Shown here: piece by piece, positions 7,704-14,661 of the stretch
Numbering within the stretch: position 1 is the stretch's first letter
Layout: every line of letters starts with the position of its first letter
Position numbers and translations under genes: made by a program
From: Verrucomicrobiota bacterium
GTDB lineage: Bacteria; Verrucomicrobiota; Verrucomicrobiia; Limisphaerales; UBA1096
Length of the DNA stretch: 35,577 nt
Assembly (NCBI GenBank): GCA_014382705.1
Contig: JACNJE010000067.1
Coordinates: 1-35,577 of the forward strand
Direction: 5' to 3'
The notes under the pieces: model-generated
Seen by the model: only the letters and a program-made list of their open reading frames with translations
Database searches by the model: none
Told to the model about the DNA's origin: nothing

Positions 7704-9104
7704 TCAGCTCAGCACTCCGTGAACCAGCCGCCCATGCACGTTGGTGAGGCGGCGCTGAATGCCGTTATGGTAAAAAGTGAGGCGTTCGTGGTCGAGGCCG
7801 AAAAGGTGGAGAACGGTCGCGTGAAAGTCATGCCAACTCACGCGATCCTCCACCGCGCGGTAGCCGATCTCATCGGTCGCGCCGTAGGCGGTTCCGGCAC
7901 GCACTCCCGCCCCGGCCATCCACACCGTGAACCCGGGATGATTGTGGTCCCGGCCGTCGCCCAGCGTGTTGGCCGCACTTTGGGTAAAGGGCGTGCGTCC
8001 AAACTCAGTCGTGAAGGTGACGAGCGTATCCTCCAGCATGCCGCGTTGGCGAAGATCCTTCAGCAGCGCGGCGACCGGCTGGTCGATTCGCGCCGCTTCA
8101 CGGGTATGGTTCGGCACCATTTTTTCGTGGCCATCCCAGCTGGTGCGCGGGTTGCCGCCAAGCGGTCCACCGGAATATAGCTGCACAAAGCGCACTCCAC
8201 GCTCGAGCAGTCGCCGGGCAAGAATGCAATTCTGTGCGAACTCTGCCGTCGCCTTTCCCTCGAGCCCATAAAGGTCGGTGATTGATTTTGGTTCACTCGA
8301 GAGATCCGCCGCGCCCGGCACGTAAAGCTGCATGCGCGCAGCCAGTTCGTAACTCCGCATCCGGGCACTCAACAAATCTTCCGCCCCACCCAAACGCGCA
8401 AGCTGTTTCCCATTGATCAACCCAAGCAGATCGACGGCGGCCGACTCGGCAACTGCGCTTGGTTTTTCGGGCGGGAACAGATCGCGCACCGGATGCCTGC
8501 CTCCATCAAATGCAACGCCTTGGTGTGTCGCCGGCAAAAATCCACTGCTCCAACTGGACGCCCCGCCACTCGGTGCGCCGCGCGGGTCCGGCAGCACGAC
8601 GAACGCCGGCAGCGACTCGGTAACCGTGCCCAAGCCGTAACTCAGCCAACTGCCTAGCGACGGAAAACCATTCACCGGAAACCCGCTGTTGTGCAGGAAC
8701 AACGCGGGCGTGTGGTTGCCGGTGTCCGCGTGCATCGACCGAATGACCGTCAACTCATCGGCGACCTTGGCCAAGTGCGGAAACAACCCGGAGATCCACA
8801 GCCCGCTCTGGCCGTGTTGCCGAAAGGACCAGTCGTTTTTCCGGATGCGACCGACCTTGCCGAAAAACGGGTCAATGTTCTTGATGCTCGGCGCCTGGCC
8901 GTGGTGCTTGGGCAAGTCCGGCTTGTAATCGAACGAATCAACCTGGCTCAACCCACCGACAAGACAAATGTTGATGCCGCGCTTGGCCCGAGGAAGGTGA
9001 TCCGGTTGCGCCCCGAGCAGGTTTGTCAACGCCGTCGCCCCAAGCCCGTGCACCGCCCAATTAAAAAACCGGCGCCGACTGAGGTTTTGGAACGGACCGC
9101 TCAT
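7704..9104 (-). CDS. Tat-exported DUF1501 protein
   Basis: This is a protein of about 466 residues starting at the ATG at 9102-9104, which overlaps the stop of the upstream DUF1549/1553 gene (ATGA, translational coupling). A longer frame to 9233 would lie inside the neighbour and is unlikely. The N-terminus MSGPFQNLSRRRFFNWAVHG is a Tat signal. DUF1501 hallmarks follow: 'NICLVGGLSQVDSFDYKPDL', 'HTPALFLHNSGFPVNGFPSLGSWLSYGLG', 'QNCILARRLLERGVRFVQLY', 'TLVTFTTEFGRTPFTQ', 'DGRDHNHPGFTVWMAGAGV' and a C-terminal 'DFHATVLHLFGLDHERLTF'. DUF1501 proteins have an alkaline phosphatase/sulfatase-like fold and are partners of DUF1549/DUF1553 proteins; their substrate is unknown. One CTTGGCCAAG decamer lies at 8766-8775, read as LAK. 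Confidence 0.93.
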   Translation of the reverse strand: MSGPFQNLSRRRFFNWAVHGLGATALTNLLGAQPDHLPRAKRGINICLVGGLSQVDSFDYKPDLPKHHGQAPSIKNIDPFFGKVGRIRKNDWSFRQHGQSGLWISGLFPHLAKVADELTVIRSMHADTGNHTPALFLHNSGFPVNGFPSLGSWLSYGLGTVTESLPAFVVLPDPRGAPSGGASSWSSGFLPATHQGVAFDGGRHPVRDLFPPEKPSAVAESAAVDLLGLINGKQLARLGGAEDLLSARMRSYELAARMQLYVPGAADLSSEPKSITDLYGLEGKATAEFAQNCILARRLLERGVRFVQLYSGGPLGGNPRTSWDGHEKMVPNHTREAARIDQPVAALLKDLRQRGMLEDTLVTFTTEFGRTPFTQSAANTLGDGRDHNHPGFTVWMAGAGVRAGTAYGATDEIGYRAVEDRVSWHDFHATVLHLFGLDHERLTFYHNGIQRRLTNVHGRLVHGVLS

Positions 9105-10897
9105 TCGATGACGACAAATTCGCCGCTGTTGAACAGCACTCTGGCCAATGTCGGCAACCCATGTTTTTCGACCAAGGCGATGCCTTTCTTCAACTCGTCG
9201 GCGTCGGGCGGGCGACCGAGGCAATGCTGCCAAGCACGCTCCACTTGGGCGGCTGCATCATCCCCAGCCTCCTGTTGCACGCGCTTGGCCAAGCGCTTGG
9301 CCAAGCGCCAGACAAACGGACTGTTTCGCAGACTCAGTGCCTGCAACGGCGTGGTGGTGACGGTGCGGACGGGCGTGGTGGTCGAGGGGTCGGGACAATC
9401 GAAACCGTCCAGCAACGAGTCGCGCCCACCCCGCGGTGTGAAGCGATAAACGGTGCGGCGATCAAACTCCGGCCCCTCACGGACTATCGGTTGATAATAA
9501 CGACCGGCGTTGAAGTGGATTTCCTGCACGTCTTCAAAACCCGGCCCGCCGCTCTGCGGATTGAGCGCTCCGGTAACGAACAACAACGAATCGCGCAACA
9601 CCTCGCCCTCCACTCGACGAGGTTGGAACCGCCAAAGCAATACGTTGTCGCGGTCCGCCTGCGAAGCAACGGCGTTGACGCGGGCAGATTGCCGCCAGGT
9701 GGCCGAGGTCACGATGAGCCGATGCAACAGCTTCAGTTGATAATCATTGTCCCGAAAGTAGTCGGCCAGCCAGTCGAGCAGTTCGGAGTTACTGGGACGT
9801 GTGCCGCTCGCCCCGAAGTCGCTCGGAGTGGTCACCAATCCCCGCCCAAAGTGCCAATGCCAGACTCGGTTGACCATCACACGGCTAAACAGCGGGTTGT
9901 CCCGGTGCGTGATCCAATCAGCCATCGCCCTGCGCCGCTCGGCATCGGGCGCAGCCGAGGTGAGATTCAAATTCGCCGATAGCCCGCGAACTGCCGACAC
10001 CGCGCCGGGCAGCACCTCATCACCCAACGTGCCGGCGTTACCTCGCAGGTGCACCCGCATCACGGCCGGTTTGCCTGTCTTCACGGTAAACAGTTTTGGC
10101 GGATTGGCTCCCTTAACCTGCCGCTCGCCGTGATGCACTCCGTTGAACGCGGCGGCGAAAGAATAATATTCCTCCGTCGAAATCGGATCGACTTTGTGAT
10201 CGTGGCAGCGCGCACATTGGATCGTCAGACCGAGAAACGCCTGCCCCACGACGCCCATCATCTCGCCCAGTTCATCTGCACGCGCCTGTTTCTTCAACAC
10301 CACATTTGCCGGCAGCACGGTGTTATGCATGCCCGCCACGAGGAACCCCACCGCCGCAGCGCCCTCCGCACCGGGCTTGATGACGTCACCGGCCAGTTGC
10401 ATGCGGGCGAACTCGTCGTACGGCATGTCTGTGTTGAAGGCGTTGATCACCCAGTCGCGGTACGGCCAAGCGTTGCGACGCGGCTCGTTGTATTCGAACC
10501 CGTTGCTCTCGCCATAGCGAGCGACATCCAGCCAATGCCGTGCCCAGCGTTCGCCGTAAGTGGGCGACGCAAGCAGTTCGTCCACCAGTTTAAGGTAGGC
10601 CTCCTCGGTCGGGCTCTGTTCAAACGCCTGAACCACTTCCGGCCGTGGCGGCAGACCGATGAGGTTGTAATGAAGACGACGCACCAGAGCCCTTGGTGTT
10701 GCCGGGGCGTTTGGTTTTAACCCGGCCTTGGCCAAGCGCTGCCGCACGAAGCCATCCACCGGATGTCCCGCTCCAGTTGGCTTGAGCACGGGCTGCAGCG
10801 GCTCAAACGCCCACTTGGCCGAGTTCGTCGCCGACCACAAATCCCCCACCTGCGTCAGGCAGACGATCGACAACGACAACGGCAAAAACAGTCTCAT
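9101..10897 (-). CDS. Secreted DUF1549-DUF1553 protein lacking the usual PSCyt1 domain
   Basis: I place the start at the ATG at 10895-10897, giving MRLFLPLSLSIVCLTQ as signal peptide; a GGAGG lies 12 nt upstream. An ATG at 10909 and a TTG at 10936 are alternatives. The protein has about 598 residues. DUF1549 begins at 'HPVDGFVRQRLAKAGLKP' (about residue 43) and includes 'RLHYNLIGLPP', 'ERWARHWLDVARYGES' and the CxxCH-like 'CARCHDHKVDP' (about residue 227). DUF1553 includes 'NPLFSRVMVNRVWHWHFGRGLV' and 'RLIVTSATWRQSARVN'. The N-terminal cytochrome c domain seen in its relatives in this window is missing, so the protein starts directly with DUF1549. Two overlapping 16-bp palindromes (9281-9308) encode RLAKRLAKR. 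The stop overlaps the DUF1501 start. Confidence 0.92.
   Translation of the reverse strand: MRLFLPLSLSIVCLTQVGDLWSATNSAKWAFEPLQPVLKPTGAGHPVDGFVRQRLAKAGLKPNAPATPRALVRRLHYNLIGLPPRPEVVQAFEQSPTEEAYLKLVDELLASPTYGERWARHWLDVARYGESNGFEYNEPRRNAWPYRDWVINAFNTDMPYDEFARMQLAGDVIKPGAEGAAAVGFLVAGMHNTVLPANVVLKKQARADELGEMMGVVGQAFLGLTIQCARCHDHKVDPISTEEYYSFAAAFNGVHHGERQVKGANPPKLFTVKTGKPAVMRVHLRGNAGTLGDEVLPGAVSAVRGLSANLNLTSAAPDAERRRAMADWITHRDNPLFSRVMVNRVWHWHFGRGLVTTPSDFGASGTRPSNSELLDWLADYFRDNDYQLKLLHRLIVTSATWRQSARVNAVASQADRDNVLLWRFQPRRVEGEVLRDSLLFVTGALNPQSGGPGFEDVQEIHFNAGRYYQPIVREGPEFDRRTVYRFTPRGGRDSLLDGFDCPDPSTTTPVRTVTTTPLQALSLRNSPFVWRLAKRLAKRVQQEAGDDAAAQVERAWQHCLGRPPDADELKKGIALVEKHGLPTLARVLFNSGEFVVIE
9281..9308. 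repeat. Two fused 16-bp palindromes sharing GCGC
   Basis: GCGCTTGGCCAAGCGC occurs at 9281-9296 and again at 9293-9308, the copies sharing four bases. On the coding (minus) strand they give Arg-Leu-Ala-Lys-Arg-Leu-Ala-Lys-Arg inside DUF1553. Confidence 0.95.
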
Positions 10898-10924
10898 GCG
10901 GACGCGCATCCTCCAGCCCCAGCC

Positions 10925-10940
10925 GCGCTTGGCCAAGCGC
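10925..10940. repeat. Perfect 16-bp palindrome in the leader of the DUF1549/1553 gene
   Basis: GCGCTTGGCCAAGCGC lies 28 bp upstream of the preferred start codon of the DUF1549/1553 gene. It is therefore probably non-coding, the only clear intergenic copy in the window. Confidence 0.9.
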
Positions 10941-11030
10941 TATTTTCGGACAACCTCCCCGGCCCACTGCTCATGAAGCGACCTCAGCCGTACCACTAAT
11001 TTGAGGATCAAAGTTTGCCGTCAAGCTCGC

Positions 11031-12614
11031 TCAATCCACCGGGGCGCTGCCCCACCAATCTTTGTTTGGCTTGTAGCCGGGGGCGAGATAGCTGGCATGG
11101 CGTCTTTCGAGGCCGGCCTTGCCCTTGGTTTGGATCGACTCCCAACGTGCCTTGCGCTTGGCCGCGTTGAACGCCGGGTCTTTGGCCGGGAACTTCGCAC
11201 CGGTGGCCTTAAGCCAGGCATCGAGATCGGCGCGAAGAGCCTTTGTCTTTTGGGGATGGCGCTTGGCCAAGTCGTGCTGCTCTACCGAATCTTCCTCCAA
11301 GTGATACAGTTCGTCACGGCCATCCTCGTGGTAGTGGATCAGCTTCCAATCATCCTCCGTGATGATCGACGACGGCTCGCCGCCCTGGTTGCCGTAGTGC
11401 GGGTAATGCCAATACAACGGCCGGTCCGCGATCGAGCCGCCCTCGAGCAACGGCACGATGCTGACGCCGTCCACGTCCTGTTGTTTCGGCACGGCGACAC
11501 CGGCAAGCTCGAGCAGCGTCGGGTACCAGTCAATCCCGTTCACCGGCACGGCGCTGGTCGAGCCGGCCGTGGTCACGCCGGGTGCGTGGATGTAAAACGG
11601 CTCGCGGATGCCGCCCTCCCACTGCCGCCCTTTGCCGCCGCGCAACGGCGTGTTGCTGGTTGAGTAGGCGTCGCCGGAGGAAACACCGCCGTTGTCGGAG
11701 GTGAAACAGATGATCGTGTTGTCGGCCAAGCCAAGCGCGTCGAGTTTCCGCAGCACGATGCCGACGGCGTCGTCCATCGTCTCGACCATCCCGCCGTAAA
11801 TCGGGCAATCCTGCACCTGACGCACGTTGAGCCGCCGGTCGAACAGAAAGCGCTCCCCGGCCAAGCCGGCTGACTCTGCCTTGTCGCGGTATTTTTTCCA
11901 TAACTTGGGCGTGGTTTGTATAGGGCCATGAACGGTGTAAAAAGATAGATAGGCGAGGAACGGCTTCTCCTTGTTGGCCTCAATAAAGTCGGCAGTTTCG
12001 CGGCCGAGACGCAGGGTAAGCGACTCACCTGCGGGGCCGGACTTCAGATTCGGATTCTGCCACGGTGCAAAAAAACCGCCGCGCGGACTGCCGACATCCC
12101 AACCGCCTTTGTTGATATCGAATCCGTGATCCGGCGGCCACGAACCTTTGCTGCCGAGATGCCATTTCCCGGCGAAGAATGTCTTGTAGCCGTTGTCCCG
12201 GAGTACCTCAGCGAGCGTGATCTCCGACGCGCGCAGATTCCGATCGTACTCCGCCGGCAAGTGGCTGTCGTGACGCCCCCGTCCGCTCCACGATTTGCCC
12301 GACGCATCACCGATCCACGTGGTGATGCCATGGTTCGGCGGGTATTTGCCGGTGAGAATGCTGGCCCGCGAGGGGCTGCAAACCTGACACGTCGCGTAGC
12401 CGCGTGTGAACTTCATCCCCTCGTTGGCAATGCGGTCGATGTGCGGGCTCTCGTAATAGGTTGAGCCCTCATTGCTGAGATCGCGCCAGCCAAGGTCATC
12501 GGCAAGAATGAATACAATGTTGGGCCGCCGCTTGGCTTCGTCAGCGGCATGAACGTGCGCTTGGCCAAACGACAGGCAAATGAGCAGGACGATAGATTGG
12601 ATGTTGAGTTTCAT
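11031..12614 (-). CDS. Secreted S1-family sulfatase (arylsulfatase-like)
   Basis: This is a sulfatase of about 527 residues. The ATG at 12612-12614 is preferred over the in-frame GTG one codon earlier. A signal peptide (residues 1-23, ending AHVHA) precedes 'RPNIVFILADDLGWRD' with the metal-binding Asp pair. The formylglycine motif is CSPSR (Cys about residue 79). GKWHLG, 'YTVHGPI' and 'FTSDNGG' provide the other active-site positions, and 'GGKGRQWEGGIREPF' the late lysine. The C-terminal 60 residues are basic and Lys-rich. All catalytic positions look intact, so it is probably active once matured. The gene is followed after 133 nt by the DUF1549/1553 gene and may head that operon. Two palindrome cores lie in it: 11262-11271 read as LAK, and the octamer 12561-12568 in the signal peptide, read as FGQ. 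Confidence 0.94.
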   Translation of the reverse strand: MKLNIQSIVLLICLSFGQAHVHAADEAKRRPNIVFILADDLGWRDLSNEGSTYYESPHIDRIANEGMKFTRGYATCQVCSPSRASILTGKYPPNHGITTWIGDASGKSWSGRGRHDSHLPAEYDRNLRASEITLAEVLRDNGYKTFFAGKWHLGSKGSWPPDHGFDINKGGWDVGSPRGGFFAPWQNPNLKSGPAGESLTLRLGRETADFIEANKEKPFLAYLSFYTVHGPIQTTPKLWKKYRDKAESAGLAGERFLFDRRLNVRQVQDCPIYGGMVETMDDAVGIVLRKLDALGLADNTIICFTSDNGGVSSGDAYSTSNTPLRGGKGRQWEGGIREPFYIHAPGVTTAGSTSAVPVNGIDWYPTLLELAGVAVPKQQDVDGVSIVPLLEGGSIADRPLYWHYPHYGNQGGEPSSIITEDDWKLIHYHEDGRDELYHLEEDSVEQHDLAKRHPQKTKALRADLDAWLKATGAKFPAKDPAFNAAKRKARWESIQTKGKAGLERRHASYLAPGYKPNKDWWGSAPVD

Positions 12615-12627
12615 CACAATTTTATGA

Positions 12628-12920
12628 GTGCTAAAAAGACAATCTAAAGAGGGCGTTTCAGGAATTCAACACAACATCGGTAAATTTTACGACCTGAAAA
12701 ATCACATCGGCAAGTCCCAAACGATCGGCCTCGTGGGAAGTCAGTCCAACGACTCAATGCAGGACACGTTTCTGCACGAAGTGTTCCACGCCATCGTTCA
12801 CGTGATGGACTGAAGGAAACCGAGACGGAAGAAAACTACGTTCGCTGTCTGGCGACAGGATTGTGCACGGTCTGGAACAACAACCCTGCGGCGTTCAAGT
12901 GGTGGAGGGAGTTGGCTTAG
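12628..12920 (+). pseudogene. Frameshifted HExxH metallopeptidase-like relic
   Basis: The first frame (12628-12813) gives a 61-residue peptide with 'DTFLHEVFHAIVH', which carries an HExxH zinc motif (HEVFH), and stops at TGA 12811-12813. A second frame picks up at about 12804 (GAT) and reads DGLKETETEENYVRCLATGL, then VWNNNPAAFKWW, ending at TAG 12918-12920. Joined, the pieces resemble the small phage/plasmid-type metallopeptidase-like proteins that have an HExxHA helix followed by an acidic 'EE.V..LA.GL..V...NP' helix. A single lost base near 12803 would explain the break. It is therefore most likely an inactivated gene from a mobile element. The family call is by pattern only. It is opposite in strand to its neighbours and sits against the ankyrin relic. 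Confidence 0.6.
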
Positions 12921-12976
12921 TTGCCAGCGGCTTCCAGTTCATTCTTGGTCTTGCCGCCATGTTTGCGGAGGAGGTC
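12917..12976 (-). pseudogene. Relic of an ankyrin-protein C-terminal tail
   Basis: Immediately past the stop of the ankyrin gene, in a different frame, the minus strand reads DLLRKHGGKTKNELEAAGN followed by TAA (12917-12919). This is the same tail that ends the neighbouring ankyrin lipoprotein (IADLLRKHGGKTGDEL) and recurs inside the ankyrin gene itself. It has no start codon or body, so it is a leftover from duplication or recombination between ankyrin genes. Confidence 0.6.
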
Positions 12977-14426
12977 ACTCGACTACTTTAACCCGATAAA
13001 AGTTTCGCTTGAACGGCACCAGTGGCTGTCTTGGGTCGGTGAACTCAATCTGCTTGCCGGTTCCCTCGATTGTTTCCAACTCACCCCACTGCTTGAAGTC
13101 TTGCGTCACTTCAACCACATAGGTCACCCCATCCATTGCAGTGAAACTAAATTCAAACAGGCCTCTGCTATAAGTCAAACGAGGCATCAGTGCCAATTCT
13201 TTAGCTGTCTTGCCACCGTGCTTACGGAGTAACCGGGCCCATGACTTTCTTGTTCCGACCAAGTCTAGCGGTGTCTCGCCATCATCATTCTTCGCATTCA
13301 CATCTGCACCTTCAGCGATAAGCAGTTCGGCGATTTCCTTGTGATCTCCAGCAGCCATATGCAAAGGTGTCCATCCACCAACATCCTTCGCATTCACATC
13401 CGCACCAGAATCGATAAGCAGTTCGACAACTTCCTTGCGGCCACCATAAGTCGCATAATGCAAAGGAGTACCAACAACGTCCCTCACATTCACATCCGTG
13501 CCATAAGCCAAGTGTTGTTTGACTGCCTTGATGTTTCCGTCTCTGGCAGCAACGTGAATTGAGACCCTTGGTTTTTTTGGCGATTCCTTGCCGCCGTGCT
13601 TACGGAGGAGGTCGGCGATTTTATTACCGATGTCACCGTGCCCGCGCACGGCCAAATCTAGCGGTGTCAATCCATCCTCATCCTTCGCATTCACATCCGC
13701 ACCGTTGGCAATTAGCAGTTCAACTATTTCCTTGCGATCTCTACCAGCCGCACCATGCAAAGGAGTCGATCCGCCATCATTCTTCGCATTCACATCCGCA
13801 CCTTTGGCGATCAGTAGTTCGACGATTTCCTTGTGACCTGTATAAGCCGCATCATACAATGGAGTATTCCCACCATAATCATCCTTCGCATTCACATCCG
13901 CACCAGCAGCGATTAGCAATTCGGCGATTTCATTGCGACTTTCCCAAGCCGCACCATTCAAAGGAGTGGATCCACCCCGGTCCTTCGCATTCACATCCGC
14001 ACCTTTGGCGATCAGTAGTTCGACGATTTCCTTGTGACCTGTATAAGCCGCATCATACAATGGAGTATTCCCACCATAATCATCCTTCGCATTCACATCC
14101 GCACCAGCAGCGATTAGCAATTCGGCGATTTCATTGCGACTTTCCCAAGCCGCACCATTCAAAGGAGTGGATCCACCCCGGTCCTTCGCATTCACATCCG
14201 CACCTTTGGCGATCAGTAGTTCGACGATTTCCTTGTGACCTTCCAAAGTCGCAAGAAACAAAGGAGTCGTTCCACCTTCAATCTTCGCATTCACATCCGC
14301 ACCTTTGTCCAATTCCGCTTGAACGCCATCAAGATCACCGTTTCTGGCAGCATCGTGAATCGGATCAGCGAGGGCGGTTGTGGCCAACGCCACGGCTGCG
14401 ATTGTTGTGATTAGTATGTTTTTCAT
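12975..14426 (-). CDS. Secreted ankyrin-repeat protein with exact internal duplication and a C-terminal beta domain
   Basis: This is a 483-residue protein with a signal peptide (MKNILITTIAAVALATTALA). Residues about 22-275 hold about eight ankyrin repeats of the GADVNAK type, ending 'ADLLRKHGGKESPKKP'. A second block of about four repeats (about 285-410) ends 'LLRKHGGKTAKEL'. The C-terminal 65 residues ('GVTYVVEVTQDFKQWGELETI', 'EFTDP', 'FYRVKVVE') match a beta-rich tail common on secreted Verrucomicrobia proteins. Two copies of a 201-bp unit in the first block are identical at DNA level. Ankyrin repeats bind proteins; the partner is unknown. The stop is followed out of frame by a relic ankyrin tail, suggesting the end of the gene was swapped. 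The DNA lacks the iterated palindrome and is visibly more AT-rich than the sulfatase genes. Confidence 0.92.
   Translation of the reverse strand: MKNILITTIAAVALATTALADPIHDAARNGDLDGVQAELDKGADVNAKIEGGTTPLFLATLEGHKEIVELLIAKGADVNAKDRGGSTPLNGAAWESRNEIAELLIAAGADVNAKDDYGGNTPLYDAAYTGHKEIVELLIAKGADVNAKDRGGSTPLNGAAWESRNEIAELLIAAGADVNAKDDYGGNTPLYDAAYTGHKEIVELLIAKGADVNAKNDGGSTPLHGAAGRDRKEIVELLIANGADVNAKDEDGLTPLDLAVRGHGDIGNKIADLLRKHGGKESPKKPRVSIHVAARDGNIKAVKQHLAYGTDVNVRDVVGTPLHYATYGGRKEVVELLIDSGADVNAKDVGGWTPLHMAAGDHKEIAELLIAEGADVNAKNDDGETPLDLVGTRKSWARLLRKHGGKTAKELALMPRLTYSRGLFEFSFTAMDGVTYVVEVTQDFKQWGELETIEGTGKQIEFTDPRQPLVPFKRNFYRVKVVE
13782..14183. repeat. Exact 201-bp tandem direct repeat, two copies
   Basis: Copy one is 13782-13982 and copy two 13983-14183; I find no mismatch by eye. 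A third, partial copy continues for about 57 bp to about 14240 before diverging. Each unit encodes 67 residues, about two ankyrin repeats, so the frame is kept. Confidence 0.93.
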
Positions 14427-14661
14427 ATCGGCCTAAGCTTAGTTTTTTTTGATTATCTTTGCAAGTTATTTCTGATTCGGATTGTTCTAATTTTTCATGT
14501 GCGATTTGGTTTCGCAATCGACGGTAAGCCGACATCCGAGACTGGCCATTCTTTTGTAATCTAATTGCGGGATTCTCCAACTTCGTGCGCAATCCGTTTT
14601 CGGTTCCGGCACAAAAATATCACCCCGGCTCTGGCTTCATCGCCGTTCATTCCCCTTTAGC
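14427..14661. other. Intergenic stretch between the two ankyrin genes
   Basis: This 235-nt AT-rich spacer carries the upstream region of the ankyrin gene, which includes a T-rich run at about 14443-14450. I see no RNA gene, clear promoter or terminator in it. Confidence 0.5.

Noticed and set aside
9281-9308. Palindromes as transcription terminators or small hairpins
   Set aside because: There is no loop and no T run, and nearly all copies lie well inside coding regions.
13270-14300. Regularly spaced CTTCGCATTCACATCCGCACC units as a CRISPR array
   Set aside because: They are the GADVNAK codons of ankyrin repeats about 100 bp apart within an open frame, and the intervening sequence is coding.
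13559-14410. His-rich repetitive plus-strand open frame of 283 codons
   Set aside because: It is antisense to the ankyrin repeats; the His/Pro periodicity is the mirror of the GADVNAK codons.
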